64,000 nucleotides of DNA from Massilia sp. 9096 (GCF_000745265.1 NZ_JQNN01000001.1:558001-622000), one strand, 5' to 3'. Shown: positions 43,425 to 53,671, counted from the stretch's first letter. Program-made: numbers and translations. The notes: generated by a model from the sequence alone, not told the origin.

Positions 43425-44909
43425 ATGAACTACTCAGATTTACGTGATTTTATTGCCAAGTTGCAAGACATTGGTGAACTAAAGCGGGTTTCCTTTCCGG
43501 TTTCGCCCAACCTCGAGATGACGGAAGTGTGCGACCGCACCTTGCGTGCCGGCGGCCCGGCTCTGCTGTTTGAGAAGCCGACCGGTCATCAAGTTCCCGT
43601 CCTTGGCAATTTATTTGGCACGCCGCGCCGGGTCGCACTCGGCATGGGCGCCGACGACGTCAGCGAATTGCGCCGCATCGGCCACGTGCTGGCGCGCCTG
43701 AAGGAGCCGGAGCCGCCCAAGGGATTCAAGGACATCATGGACATGGGCTCGCTCGTGAAAGCGGTGTGGGACATGGCGCCCAAGGAAGTAAAGGGGCCGG
43801 CCTGCCAGGAGATCGTCTGGGAAGGCAAGGACGTCGACCTGGCGCGCCTGCCGATCCAGCACTGCTGGCCGGGCGACATCGCGCCGCTGATCACCTGGGG
43901 CCTGGTCATTACCAAGGGGCCGCACAAGAAGCGCCAGAACCTGGGGATCTACCGCCAGCAGGTGCTGGGGCCGAACAAGGTCATCATGCGCTGGCTGGCG
44001 CACCGCGGCGGCGCGCTCGACTTCCGCGAGCATTGCATCGCCAACCCGGGCCAGCCCTACCCGGTCGCGGTCGCGCTCGGCGCCGACCCCGCCACCATGC
44101 TGGGCGCGGTGACGCCGGTGCCCGACACGCTGTCCGAATACCAGTTCGCCGGCCTGCTGCGCGGCCAGCGCACGGTGCTGGCCAAGGCCATCGGCAGCGA
44201 GCTGCGCGTGCCGGCCAACGCCGAGATCGTGCTGGAAGGGCATATCTACCCGGACCAGAACCATCCGTCCGGCTTCGAGCACGCGCTCGAAGGCCCCTAC
44301 GGCGACCACACCGGCTACTACAACGAGCAGGACTGGTTCCCGGTGTTCACGATCGACCGCATCACCATGCGGCGCGACCCGATCTACCACTCGACCTACA
44401 CCGGCAAACCGCCCGACGAGCCGGCCGTGCTGGGCGTGGCGCTGAACGAGGTCTTCATCCCGCTGCTGCAAAAGCAGTTCAGCGAGATCACCGACTTCTA
44501 CCTGCCGCCCGAAGGCTGCAGCTACCGCATGGCCGTGGTGCAGATGAAGAAGCAGTACGCGGGTCACGCCAAGCGGGTGATGTTTGGCGTGTGGAGCTTC
44601 CTGCGCCAGTTCATGTACACTAAATTCATCGTCGTGGTGGACGAGGACGTCGACGTGCGCGACTGGAAGGAAGTGATCTGGGCCATCACGACCCGCGTCG
44701 ATCCGACCCGCGACACGGTCATGGTCGACAACACGCCGATCGACTACCTCGACTTCGCTTCGCCGATCAGCGGCCTGGGCAGCAAGATGGGCATCGACGC
44801 GACCAACAAGTGGCCGGGCGAGACCAATCGCGAATGGGGTACGCCGATCGTGATGACGCCGGAAGTGAAGGCGCGCGTGGACGGGATCTGGCAGCAGCTG
44901 GGGCTGTAG
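43425..44909 (+). CDS. ubiD: 4-hydroxy-3-polyprenylbenzoate decarboxylase UbiD
   Basis: The 494-residue protein has the length and signatures of Ubi[19 protein letters not shown] at the N-terminus, [20 protein letters not shown] in the centre (prenyl-FMN/substrate region), then [20 protein letters not shown] and the C-terminal helix. With the prenylated flavin made by UbiX it decarboxylates the ubiquinone precursor in the aerobic ubiquinone pathway. The first ~100 bp and the leader are more AT-rich than the rest. It appears monocistronic; the next unit is the SRP RNA. Confidence 0.95.
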   Translation: MNYSDLRDFIAKLQDIGELKRVSFPVSPNLEMTEVCDRTLRAGGPALLFEKPTGHQVPVLGNLFGTPRRVALGMGADDVSELRRIGHVLARLKEPEPPKGFKDIMDMGSLVKAVWDMAPKEVKGPACQEIVWEGKDVDLARLPIQHCWPGDIAPLITWGLVITKGPHKKRQNLGIYRQQVLGPNKVIMRWLAHRGGALDFREHCIANPGQPYPVAVALGADPATMLGAVTPVPDTLSEYQFAGLLRGQRTVLAKAIGSELRVPANAEIVLEGHIYPDQNHPSGFEHALEGPYGDHTGYYNEQDWFPVFTIDRITMRRDPIYHSTYTGKPPDEPAVLGVALNEVFIPLLQKQFSEITDFYLPPEGCSYRMAVVQMKKQYAGHAKRVMFGVWSFLRQFMYTKFIVVVDEDVDVRDWKEVIWAITTRVDPTRDTVMVDNTPIDYLDFASPISGLGSKMGIDATNKWPGETNREWGTPIVMTPEVKARVDGIWQQLGL

Positions 44910-44987
44910 GCGCGGCGTCTCGATGCTGCGCGGATACTCTCTATATATAGGCATCGCGCTTGCGATCGGGCTCCGGGGGAAGCTGGT

Positions 44988-45016
44988 TTGCCCCAGGGCC
45001 GCAAGTGCGCTATAAT
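44988..45016 (+). promoter_or_regulatory. Promoter of the 4.5S RNA gene
   Basis: TTGCCC (44988-44993) and a perfect TATAAT (45011-45016) are separated by 17 bp, placing the transcription start at about 45022-45024, exactly where the RNA stem begins. Confidence 0.8.
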
Positions 45017-45021
45017 GGCGG

Positions 45022-45120
45022 CTGGCGGGCCCCTGCGCATTGTGGCATGGCTAACCTGGTCAGGTCGGGAACGAAGCAGCCACGGCCGTTCACCGCAAGT
45101 GCCGCAGATCAGGCTCGCCT
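45022..45120 (+). ncRNA. ffs: Signal recognition particle RNA (4.5S)
   Basis: The central conserved hairpin is present: the 5' side ACCTGGTCAGG, loop TCGGGAACG, then AAGCAGCCA, as in bacterial SRP RNA. The ends pair (GGCGGGCC at 45024-45031 with GGCTCGCC at 45112-45119, one wobble/mismatch) to give a rod of ~97 nt. T-rich sequence follows (45120-45141). It pairs with Ffh for co-translational targeting. Its position just upstream of dnaX matches many betaproteobacteria. Confidence 0.95.
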
Positions 45121-45204
45121 TCTTATTCTTTCCCCCGTTTTACCCGTTGTGTCTTAAGCCTGCTGGAGTGTTCGCGGCAAGCCAACTGCGGTAAAATCGA
45201 GGGC

Positions 45205-47524
45205 ATGTCCTATCAAGTCCTCGCCCGCAAATACCGTCCCCGGAACTTCGAAACGCTGGTTGGCCAGGAGCACGTCGTCCGTGCCCTGACCCACGCGCTG
45301 CGCACCGGGCGCTTGCACCACGCCTACCTGTTCACCGGCACGCGCGGGGTGGGCAAGACCACGCTGTCGCGCATCCTGGCCAAGTCGCTCAACTGCGTCG
45401 GGCCGGACGGCAACGGCACCATCACCGCCGAACCGTGCGGCGTGTGCGAACCCTGCCGCGCGATCGACGCCGGCCGCTTCGTGGACTACATCGAGATGGA
45501 CGCGGCCTCGAACCGCGGGGTCGACGAGATGGCCCAGTTGCTCGAACAGGCGGTGTATGCGCCGAGCAATGCGCGCTTCAAGGTCTACATGATCGACGAG
45601 GTGCACATGCTGACCAACCACGCCTTCAACGCCATGCTGAAGACGCTGGAAGAGCCGCCCGAGCACGTCAAGTTCATCCTCGCGACCACCGATCCGCAAA
45701 AGATCCCGGTGACGGTGCTGTCGCGCTGCCTGCAGTTCAACCTGAAGCAGATGCCGCCGGGGCATATCGTCGGCCACCTGGAAAACATCCTGGGCCAGGA
45801 AGGCGTCAGCTTCGAGGTGCCGGCGCTGCGCCTGCTGGCGCAAGGCGCGCATGGCTCGATGCGCGACGCGCTGTCGCTGACCGACCAGGCGATCGCCTAT
45901 GCCGCCGGCCAGGTCACGCTGGACGCGGTGCAGGGCATGCTGGGAGCGCTCGACCAGTCCTACCTGGTCCGCCTGCTCGACGCACTGGCGCGCCAGGACG
46001 GCGCCGACCTGATGGCGGTGGCCGACGAGATGGCCAGCCGCAGCCTCTCGTACAACGGCGCGCTGCAGGACCTGGGCACGCTGCTGCACCGCATCGCGCT
46101 GGCCCAGAGCGTGCCGACCGCGCTGCCGGACGACCTGCCCGAGCTGGCCGACATCCAGCGCCTGGCCACCACCTTCGATCCGCAGGAAGTGCAGCTGTAC
46201 TACCAGATCGCCGTGATCGGGCGTAACGAGATCGGCCTGGCGCCGGACGAGTACGCCGGTTTCACCATGACGCTGTTGCGCATGCTGGCATTCCGTCCGG
46301 GGCAGGGCGGGGCCGAGCAGGTGGCCGGCCCGGCGCCGGCCGCGCTGGCGCGCCCGATGCCGCAGGGCGGGGCGCCGGCAGGGCGTCCGGCCGCTGCTGC
46401 CGCCGCTGCCGCCGCGGCTTCCTCGGCACCGCCGGCGCGTCCGGCCGCGGCCGGTCCGGCTGGCGCTGCGGGCGCCGCCGCTTCCGCACCTTCACATACC
46501 GCCGCACATGCCGCCGCAGCGGCGCCCGCCCATGCGCCCGCGCCAGCCCATGCGCCGGCTCCGGCCCCGGCCGGCGCCGCCCAGGGGATGAGCGCAGCCC
46601 GTGCGGCCATCAACGCCGCACTGGAAGCGGCGCGCGCCGCCGCCGGCCGTCCGGCTGGCGCCAAGCGTCCGCCGCCGGGACCGGCCGAGCCGCAAACGGC
46701 GCCGCCGGCTGCCGCGCCGGCCCCTGGCCCCGCAGCGCATGCCGGCCCCGCGGGCGGCGCCCCGGCGATGGCCGCGCCGTCGGCCCCGGCCCGAGCCGAC
46801 CGAGCGCCGCGGCGCCCTGGGATACGCCGGCCGCACCGGCTGCGCACGCGGGCGCGCGTGCGCAGGCGACGGCCCAGCCGCAGCCGGGCATGGCCCAGGC
46901 GCAGCAGCCGGCCCCGCACCCGGTCCGGCAGCAGGCGCCGCAACAAGCTCCATACCAGGGCCAGGCGGTCGCCGACGACGAGCCGCCGGCCTGGGTCACC
47001 GAATTTTCCGACCATACCGCCGTGGCAGTCGCCGCCGAGGCCCGGCCGCCGTGACCGCGCCGGCGCCAAGCCGCCTCGCCGCCCCGAGTGCGGCGCCGCA
47101 TGCCTACGTGATCACGCCGGTGCCGGCCATTGCTTGGGACGGCAACTGGCCGGCGCTGGCCGCCAGCCTGCCATTGCGCGGCGTGGCGCAGCAGCTGGCG
47201 CTGCAGACCGAACTGATCGAGTGCGTGCCCAGCGCCGGCGCCGTCACCTTCCGCCTGCGCGTGCCGGTCGACACCCTGCGCGCCAGCGGCAACAGCGAAA
47301 AGCTGTGCGCCGCGCTGCAGGAATGCTTCCCGGCGCTGCGCGTGAACATCGACACCGAGATCGGCCCGACCTGGTACACCGCCAGCGCCGAAGCCAAGGC
47401 GCGCCGCGAGCAATTGCAGCGCGAGGCCGAAGCCAGCGTGGCCGCCGATCCTTTCGTGCGCGACCTGGAGGGGCGTTTCGACGCCTTCGTGGTGCCCGGT
47501 TCGGTGCGCCCGCCCGGCACATAA
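45205..47524 (+). CDS. dnaX: DNA polymerase III subunit gamma/tau, with two apparent frameshifts
   Basis: The clamp-loader ATPase is intact in the first frame: Walker A GTRGVGKT (45-52), zinc Cys64/78/81/84, DEVH (131-134), and domain III to ~residue 370. An Ala/Pro-rich linker follows. Around 46770-46818 coding sense moves to another frame (WDTPAAPAAHAG to DEPPAWVTEFSDHTAVAV), which meets a stop at 47052-47054. A third frame then carries the alpha-binding C-terminal domain (VITPVPAIAWDGNWPALAAS to GSVRPPGT), stopping at 47524. Each change equals loss of one base. The first frame stays open to 47535 but reads Arg/Pro nonsense. Single-base errors in GC-rich DNA are likeliest, since tau is essential. 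Confidence 0.85.
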
Positions 47525-47622
47525 GAGTCACCTGAGCGGCACGCATCGGGCCGCATATCGAGCTGTACCTCGCGCCGCGCGCTACAATTGACGTTTCAGA
47601 TCGACCTTTTGGAGAACATACC

Positions 47623-47949
47623 ATGATGAAGAACCAGCTCGCAGGCATGATGAAGCAGGTCCAGTCCATGCAGGAGAACATGAAGAAGGCCCAGGACCAG
47701 CTGGCCCTGATCGAGGTCGAAGGCCAGTCCGGCGCCGGCCTGGTGAAGGTCGTCATGACCTGCAAGAACGACGTCAAGCGCGTCAGCATCGACCCGTCGC
47801 TGCTGGGCGACGACCGCGACATGCTCGAAGACCTGGTCGCGGCCGCGTTCAACGACGCCATCCGCAAGGCCGAAACCACGACCCAGGAAAAGATGTCGGG
47901 CCTGACCGCCGGCCTGCCGATTCCGCCGGGCTTCAAGATGCCGTTCTAA
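47623..47949 (+). CDS. ybaB: YbaB/EbfC family nucleoid-associated protein
   Basis: The 108-residue protein starts with a Met-rich helix ([20 protein letters not shown]) and has [21 protein letters not shown] and [19 protein letters not shown], ending in the typical PPGFKMPF. YbaB/EbfC dimers bind DNA and affect nucleoid structure and gene expression. TTTGGAG precedes the ATG. It lies between dnaX and recR, its standard position. Confidence 0.95.
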   Translation: MMKNQLAGMMKQVQSMQENMKKAQDQLALIEVEGQSGAGLVKVVMTCKNDVKRVSIDPSLLGDDRDMLEDLVAAAFNDAIRKAETTTQEKMSGLTAGLPIPPGFKMPF

Positions 47950-47964
47950 GGACCGCACCCTCCC

Positions 47965-48555
47965 ATGTCCAAATCGCTCGACTTCCTGACCGAGGCCTTG
48001 CGCCGCCTGCCGGGCGTCGGACCGAAGTCGGCGCAGCGCATGGCCTTCCACCTGCTGCAGCACGACCGCGAGGGCGCGGCGATGCTCTCGCGCGCGCTGT
48101 ACCAGGCGGTGGATTCGGTGCACCACTGCGCCATGTGCAATACCTTTTCCGAAACCGAGGTCTGCGACCTGTGCGCCGACCCGGAACGCGACCATACGCT
48201 GCTGTGCATCGTCGAGACCCCGGCCGACCAGATGATGATCGAGCAGACCCTGACCTACAAGGGCCTGTACTTCGTGCTGATGGGACGCCTGTCGCCGCTG
48301 GACGGCATCGGCCCGAAGGACCTGCACCTCGAAAAGCTGGTGCAGCGCGCGGCCAACGGCGAGGTCCAGGAGGTGGTGCTGGCCACCAACTTCACCAACG
48401 AGGGCGAAGCGACCGCCCATTACATCAGCGAAATGCTCAAGGCGCGCGGACTGAAGGTCAGCCGCCTGGCGCGCGGGGTGCCCGTGGGCGGGGAACTCGA
48501 GTACGTGGATGCGGGAACCATCGCGCGCGCCATGCTCGACAGGCGCAGTGCATAA
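47965..48555 (+). CDS. recR: Recombination mediator RecR
   Basis: The 196-residue protein has an N-terminal helix-hairpin-helix ([20 protein letters not shown]), a Cys4 zinc finger ([16 protein letters not shown], ~residues 55-70), a Toprim domain ([17 protein letters not shown]) and a C-terminal Walker-B-like [17 protein letters not shown]. RecR with RecO/RecF loads RecA at gaps. It starts 15 bp after ybaB, so the two form an operon, probably with dnaX. Confidence 0.96.
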   Translation: MSKSLDFLTEALRRLPGVGPKSAQRMAFHLLQHDREGAAMLSRALYQAVDSVHHCAMCNTFSETEVCDLCADPERDHTLLCIVETPADQMMIEQTLTYKGLYFVLMGRLSPLDGIGPKDLHLEKLVQRAANGEVQEVVLATNFTNEGEATAHYISEMLKARGLKVSRLARGVPVGGELEYVDAGTIARAMLDRRSA

Positions 48556-48653
48556 TGGGCCTCCCGTGAGGGTGGCGGTACTCGCTTGACGGTGCGCAAA
48601 CGAAGCGCACCGGGTACGCTGCTATCGTGGGGTTACATTGACCGGACCCCAGC

Positions 48654-49817
48654 ATGCATCTCGTTGACATTACGATGTTTTACGCGGCCGAAGGAGGCGG
48701 CGTCAGTACCTACCTGAATGCCAAGGCCCACTGGCTCGCGCGCCGCAGCACCGTGCGCCACACCATCCTGAGCTCCAATGTCGAGACCAGCGCCGACGCC
48801 GTGCCGAACCTGGTCCGCATCCCGGCCGCAGGCCTGCCCGGTTTTCACGGTTTTCGCATGCCGCTGTCGGTGTCCGGCCCGGCGCGCGTGCTCGAATCCG
48901 TCCAGCCCGACCTGGTCGAAGCCGGCGACGCCGGCCACTGCGCCTGGGCCGCGCTGCGCATGCGCAAGCGCTACGACATTCCCGCCATCGCCTTTTACCA
49001 TTCCGACCTGCCGCGCCTGATCGAGCCGCGCCTGGGCAGTTGGATCGCGCGCGGTTCGCGCAAGTACCTCGCCAACCTGTACCGCCAGTTCGACGTGGTG
49101 CTGGCGCCCAGCGCCGTCATGATCGAACAGCTCGACGCCATCGGCGTGCACGACGCCGTGCACCAGCCGCTCGGCATCGACAGCGCCATCTTCAGTCCGC
49201 AGCGCTGCGACGAGACCCTGCGCGAGCACCTCGGGCTCGACCCCGAGACGCGCCTGCTGGTCTACGCCGGCCGCTTCACGCCGGAAAAGAAGCTGCATGT
49301 CCTGATCGAGGCGGTGCGCAAGCTCGGCGCACCGTATCACCTGATCCTGATCGGCGCCGCGCCCGAAGGGGCCGAGCCGCTGCCGCAGTATGCCTGGCTG
49401 ACCGTGATTCCGTTCCAGCGCGACCAGCGCCAGCTGGCCCGCTTGCTGGCCAGCTGCGACCTGCTGGTGCACCCGGGCGATTGCGAGACCTTCGGCCTGA
49501 TCGTGCTGGAAGCGATGTCCTGCGGCCTGCCGGTGGTGGCCACCACCAGCGGCGGCGTGGCCGAACTGGTCGACGTCGAGACCGGCCTGCTGGCCGAGCC
49601 GAACAGCGTCGACAGCCTGGCCGGCGCGATCGAGGCGATCTACGAGCGCGACATGCAGCGCATGGGCGAAGCCGCGCGCCGCAAGGCGGTCGAACGCTAC
49701 GACTGGAACGAGATCCTGCCGCAGGTGCTCGCCCGCTACGACGGCCTGCTGGGCGGGCGCCGTTTTGCCTACACCGAACCGGAGCGCATCTGCGTCTCAG
49801 ACTATGTCGCCAAGTGA
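48654..49817 (+). CDS. Glycosyltransferase family 4-type (GT-B) protein
   Basis: The 387-residue protein has a GT-B layout: an N-terminal acceptor domain starting MHLVDITMFYAAEGGGVSTYL (the Gly-rich GGGVSTYL loop) and a C-terminal nucleotide-sugar domain with LLVYAGRFTPEKKLHVLIEA and the EX7E-type motif CETFGLIVLEAMSCGLPVV. No membrane segment is seen. The retaining enzyme should transfer a sugar to a glycolipid or polysaccharide; which one is unknown. Its last 14 bases overlap the start of the DUF2334 gene, suggesting the two act together on one glycan. Confidence 0.87.
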   Translation: MHLVDITMFYAAEGGGVSTYLNAKAHWLARRSTVRHTILSSNVETSADAVPNLVRIPAAGLPGFHGFRMPLSVSGPARVLESVQPDLVEAGDAGHCAWAALRMRKRYDIPAIAFYHSDLPRLIEPRLGSWIARGSRKYLANLYRQFDVVLAPSAVMIEQLDAIGVHDAVHQPLGIDSAIFSPQRCDETLREHLGLDPETRLLVYAGRFTPEKKLHVLIEAVRKLGAPYHLILIGAAPEGAEPLPQYAWLTVIPFQRDQRQLARLLASCDLLVHPGDCETFGLIVLEAMSCGLPVVATTSGGVAELVDVETGLLAEPNSVDSLAGAIEAIYERDMQRMGEAARRKAVERYDWNEILPQVLARYDGLLGGRRFAYTEPERICVSDYVAK

Positions 49818-50718
49818 ATTGCCAAACCAGTCTCCCAACCCCGTGAGCGCTGCCGCCGAGCCGGCGCCGATGCTGTGCGTTTCGATCCACGACGTGGCCC
49901 CGGCCACCTGGCCCGATTGCCTGCGCCTGGTGCAGGCGATCCGCGCGGTCGCCGACATCCCGCTGACTTGGCTGGTGGTGCCGCACTATCATTTCCGCCC
50001 CGAGCAGTCGCCGGCGATGGAAGCCTGCCTCGACGCCTCGGTGGCGCGCGGCGACGAACTGGCCCTGCACGGCTACAGCCACCTCGACACCGAAGCGGCG
50101 GGCGGTGGCGGCTTGCGCCAGCGTTTCCTGCGCAACGTCTACACGCGGCGCGAAGGCGAGTTTTCCGCGCTGGCCGAGGACGAGGCGCGGCGCCGCATCG
50201 AGCTCGGACTCGGATGGTTCGCCGCGCGCGGCTGGACCCCGACCGGCTTCGTGCCGCCGGCCTGGCTGCTGGGCGAAGGCGCGTGGCGCGCGCTGCGTGC
50301 CGGTCCGTTCGCCTACACGACCACCTTCAGCCACTTCCATTGCCTGCGCGACGAGGAGGGCAACAAGGTCGGCATCGACCCCTTGCTGTCGCCGTCGATG
50401 GTGTACGCGGCGCGCAACCGCAGCGGACGTTTCCTGTCGCCGCGTGTGGCCGACGCGACCGCGGCAATGTTCGCAAAGTCACCGCTGGTGCGTTTCAGTT
50501 TGCACCCGCCGGATGCGCGTTACCCGGAGCTGGTGCGTCACATCCAGGGCGTGCTCGAACGCCTGCTGGCGCGGCGCGAAGCCGTGACCAAGGCCGAGTG
50601 CGCGCGCCGCCTCACCAGTTCGGCCGTCACCATCCCGCGCCATTCCAGTAGCCCGGATGCCAGCCGCCATAGTAGCCCGGCGACATCTGATAGCGCTGCA
50701 GATCATCCCGCGCGTTGA
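49804..50718 (+). CDS. DUF2334 polysaccharide-deacetylase-like protein
   Basis: The ATG at 49804 lies inside the end of the glycosyltransferase gene and gives 304 residues. MLCVSIHDVAPATWPDCL contains the early Asp of the NodB/polysaccharide-deacetylase fold, and ELALHGYSHLD supplies the metal-binding HGxxH-type motif. TGFVPPAWLLGEG and LVRFSLHPPD resemble later catalytic motifs. DUF2334 proteins are deacetylase relatives acting on sugars. There is no signal peptide, so the substrate is likely an intracellular glycolipid or precursor. The last ~90 bp overlap the convergent lipoprotein gene. Confidence 0.82.
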   Translation: MSPSELPNQSPNPVSAAAEPAPMLCVSIHDVAPATWPDCLRLVQAIRAVADIPLTWLVVPHYHFRPEQSPAMEACLDASVARGDELALHGYSHLDTEAAGGGGLRQRFLRNVYTRREGEFSALAEDEARRRIELGLGWFAARGWTPTGFVPPAWLLGEGAWRALRAGPFAYTTTFSHFHCLRDEEGNKVGIDPLLSPSMVYAARNRSGRFLSPRVADATAAMFAKSPLVRFSLHPPDARYPELVRHIQGVLERLLARREAVTKAECARRLTSSAVTIPRHSSSPDASRHSSPATSDSAADHPAR

Positions 50719-51016
50719 GCTGCAGGACGCAGGCGCGCCAGGGGTCGGTATTCGGCGTGTAGCCGAGCCGGCTGCACGCCGGGCCGTATTCGGCCATCAT
50801 CTGCTCGACCTCGGCCTGCCGGTGCGCGGCGCGTTCCTGCGGTGTGCTGCAGCCTGCCAGCGGTAACGCGATCAGCGACGCCAGGAGCGAAGCCGACAGC
50901 GTGGCCAAGGTGCGGGACAGCCAACGGAACGACGAGCCGCACGACCAACTGCACCGCAAGCTGCGCGAAGCGGAGCCGGCGACGCTGCGGTTTGCGCGTT
51001 CCTGCACAGAACCCAT
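50627..51016 (-). CDS. Small lipoprotein, hypothetical
   Basis: ATG 51016 is preceded by GGGGAGGA, giving 129 residues; longer frames have no such signal. The N-terminus is long and Ser/Arg-rich, followed by a hydrophobic stretch and lipobox LAGC with Cys56 (ASLLASLIALPLAGCSTPQE). The mature part is short: RQAEVEQMMAEYGPACSRLGYTPNTDPWRACVLQL, then a Tyr/Gly/Trp-rich tail (YYGGWHPGYWNGAGW). The 55-residue pre-lipobox region is unusually long. Its 3' end overlaps the convergent DUF2334 gene by ~92 bp. Function unknown. Confidence 0.7.
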   Translation of the reverse strand: MGSVQERANRSVAGSASRSLRCSWSCGSSFRWLSRTLATLSASLLASLIALPLAGCSTPQERAAHRQAEVEQMMAEYGPACSRLGYTPNTDPWRACVLQLNARDDLQRYQMSPGYYGGWHPGYWNGAGW

Positions 51017-51205
51017 GACGTCCTCCCCAACGGTTGTCCTGCCCAGTTGTCCTGCCGCCAACCGATCCAGCTTAACGCGGCCTGGCGCAGTCCTGACCGA
51101 TCCGCTCAAACGTCGAATGGGAACCGATTCGGGGAAGTGATGTCGTGGACTCGCCGGGTCATGGGTTTTTCTGGCAAGATTCAATTTTATTCATGAATCG
51201 AGCCG

Positions 51206-53656
51206 ATGCGACGAGCGAACTGGAAGGTCTGGACCGTGCGCCTGCTGGCGTTGATCGCGGGCGTGCTGGCCCTGGCGCTGCTGGGCGTCTGGCTGTTCCT
51301 GCGCGCCAGCCTGGCGCAGCTGGAGGGCAGCCGGCGCACGCCTCTCGTCTCGGCCCCGGTGACCGTGGCGCGCGACGCCAACGGCGTGCCGACCATCAGC
51401 GGCGCCAGCCGGCTCGACCTGGCCTACGCGACCGGTTTCGTGCACGGCCAGGAGCGCTTCTTCCAGATGGACCTGCTGCGCCGCAGCGCCGCCGGCGAGC
51501 TGGCCGAGCTGTTCGGGCCGAAGGCCTCGCCGGTCGACCGCGCCCATCGGCTGCATCGCTTCCGCGCGCGCGCTGCCGTGATCCTGCAGCGCATGACGCC
51601 GCCCGAGCGCGCCTTTCTCGAGCGCTATGCGGCCGGCGTCAACGAAGGTCTGGATGCGCTGGGTGCGCGGCCGTTCGAGTATGCCTTGCTAGGTGCCGCG
51701 CCGCGCGCCTGGACGCCTTCCGATTCGCTGCTGGTGGTGTGGGCGATGTACTTCGATTTGCAGGGCAACCAGGAAGCGCGCGAGCTGGCGCGCGGCTGGC
51801 TGGCCGAGCACACAACGCTGGAGCAGCTGGCCTTCCTGCTGCCGTCCGGGAGCGCACACGATGCGCCGCTCGATGCGCCGCAGCTCGATCCGGCCGCCTC
51901 CTGGCGCGCCGCGCCGACGCCGGCCGCGCCCGCGTGGTGGGGCGCACGCACGCCCGCGCGCGCGCCTGCGCCTGCGCCCGCGCTGGCCGACCTGGCGGCG
52001 CTGGGCTACGGCGCCGCGCCGGCAGACCTGGTCGGCAGCAACAACTTCACGATTGCCGGCACGCGCACCGCGACCGGCGCGGCGATCGTCTCGGACGACA
52101 TGCACCTCGGCCTGCAGCTGCCCAACATCTGGTACCGGCTGGCGCTGCGCTTTCCGGACGCGAAAGGGCAGATGCGGCGCGTGGTCGGCGTCAGCCTGCC
52201 GGGCGCGCCGCCGCTGGTCATCGTCGGCAGCAACGGCCACGTGGCCTGGGGCTTCACCAACAGCTACGCCGACACGCTCGACCTGGTGCGCCTCGGTGTC
52301 GACGCCGCCCACCCGGGCCAGGTACGGACCCCTGCCGGCTGGGAGACCCCTGGCGAATACGATGAAGCCATCCTCGTGAAGGGTCGGGCTGCCGAACGCA
52401 TGGTCGTGCGCGAAACCAGCATCGGCCCGATCCGCGACGTGGGAGGGCGCCTGTATGCGGTGCACTGGATCGCGCACGCGCCCGAAGCGCTCAACCTCGA
52501 GCACCTGAAACTCGAGACCGCCGAGACCCTCGACGACGCCTTGGACGCGGCAGAGCGCGACGGCATCCCGGCCCAGAACATCGTCGTCGGCGACGATCGC
52601 GGCCACATCGGCTGGACGGTGGCCGGCGCGCTGCCGCAACGCCTGCCCGGCACGGCGCCGCCTTCGACGCCGATCTCGCCCGACGGCCCCGAGCTCACCT
52701 GGAACGGGGTGCTGGCGCCCGGGCAGCATCCGCGCGTGATCGATCCGCCCGGCGGCCAGCTGGTCACCGCCAACAGCCGCCAGCTGGCCGGGCATGGGGC
52801 ACTGGTGTTGGGCGACGGCGGCTTCGACCTGGGCGCGCGCACGCATCAGCTGAGCGACGGCGTGCGCGCGCTCAACGGCGGGATCGGCGTGCCGGCCGCG
52901 TTCCAGGCCACGCTGGACGACCGCGCGCTGTACCTGGCGAGCTGGCGCCAGCGTCTGCTGACCCTGCTCGATGCGCAAGCGCTGGCCGGTCATCCACGAC
53001 GCGCCCAATCGCGGCGCCTGCTGGAGACGGGCTGGGACGGCCATGCGAGCGTGGGATCGGTCGGCTACCGCCTGGCGCAGCAGTACCGGTTGACGCTGTA
53101 CGAGGTGCTGTTCGCGCGCGTCAACGCCGAGATGGGCAAGCTCGATCCGAAGGCCGGCATGGGCGTCGCCACCTCGCGCTGGTCGGACGTGATCGAGCGC
53201 CTGCTCGATGCGCAAACCAACGCCGATGCCTGGCTGCCGGCGCCTTACGCCAGCTGGCGCGCGCTGCAACTCGATGCGGTCGACCGCACGATCGCCGCGC
53301 TCACCAAGGACGGGACGACGCTCGACCAAGCTACTTGGGGCAAGCGCAACACCGCCGACATCGCGCATCCGATCACGCTGGCCGCGCCATTCCTGAAACG
53401 CTGGCTGGGCGCGCCGCCCGATGCGCTGCCGGGCGACGCCAACATGCCGCGCGTGGCCGCGCCGAAGTTCGGGCAGTCCGAGCGCCTTGTCGTATCGCCG
53501 GGCCGCGAGGAAGAGGGACTGTTCGACATGCCGGGCGGGCAGAGCGGGCATCCGCTGTCGCCGTTCTTCCTGCGCGGGCACGAGGACTGGGTGAAGGGGG
53601 TGCCGACGCCGCTGCTGCCGGGGCCGGCCAGGACCACCTTGACGTTCACCCCGTGA
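51206..53656 (+). CDS. Penicillin acylase family protein (Ntn-hydrolase)
   Basis: The 816-residue protein has an N-terminal membrane/signal segment (VRLLALIAGVLALALLGVWLFL), the alpha subunit with VARDANGVPTISGASRLDLAYATGFVHGQERFFQMDLLRR, and the beta subunit beginning at the autocatalytic nucleophile Ser278 in VGSNNFTIAG. HLGLQLPNIWYRL and SNGHVAWGFTNSYAD follow, as in the family. These enzymes are periplasmic and cleave amide bonds of acyl-homoserine lactones, penicillins or N-acyl amino acids, so quorum-quenching activity is possible. It appears monocistronic and converges on the GGDEF/EAL gene. Confidence 0.88.
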   Translation: MRRANWKVWTVRLLALIAGVLALALLGVWLFLRASLAQLEGSRRTPLVSAPVTVARDANGVPTISGASRLDLAYATGFVHGQERFFQMDLLRRSAAGELAELFGPKASPVDRAHRLHRFRARAAVILQRMTPPERAFLERYAAGVNEGLDALGARPFEYALLGAAPRAWTPSDSLLVVWAMYFDLQGNQEARELARGWLAEHTTLEQLAFLLPSGSAHDAPLDAPQLDPAASWRAAPTPAAPAWWGARTPARAPAPAPALADLAALGYGAAPADLVGSNNFTIAGTRTATGAAIVSDDMHLGLQLPNIWYRLALRFPDAKGQMRRVVGVSLPGAPPLVIVGSNGHVAWGFTNSYADTLDLVRLGVDAAHPGQVRTPAGWETPGEYDEAILVKGRAAERMVVRETSIGPIRDVGGRLYAVHWIAHAPEALNLEHLKLETAETLDDALDAAERDGIPAQNIVVGDDRGHIGWTVAGALPQRLPGTAPPSTPISPDGPELTWNGVLAPGQHPRVIDPPGGQLVTANSRQLAGHGALVLGDGGFDLGARTHQLSDGVRALNGGIGVPAAFQATLDDRALYLASWRQRLLTLLDAQALAGHPRRAQSRRLLETGWDGHASVGSVGYRLAQQYRLTLYEVLFARVNAEMGKLDPKAGMGVATSRWSDVIERLLDAQTNADAWLPAPYASWRALQLDAVDRTIAALTKDGTTLDQATWGKRNTADIAHPITLAAPFLKRWLGAPPDALPGDANMPRVAAPKFGQSERLVVSPGREEEGLFDMPGGQSGHPLSPFFLRGHEDWVKGVPTPLLPGPARTTLTFTP

Positions 53657-53671
53657 ACGTCGCGTCGAGCG

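Noticed and set aside
46380..46800. Ala/Pro repeats in dnaX as a sign of a tandem-repeat surface protein
   Set aside because: They lie between the clamp-loader ATPase and the tau C-terminus, where DnaX proteins of GC-rich betaproteobacteria carry such a linker.
46770..47054. Programmed ribosomal frameshifting in dnaX
   Set aside because: E. coli-style gamma is made at an A-AAA-AAG slippery site with a following hairpin. No such heptamer is present at either frame change, and two shifts would be needed to make tau, not gamma.
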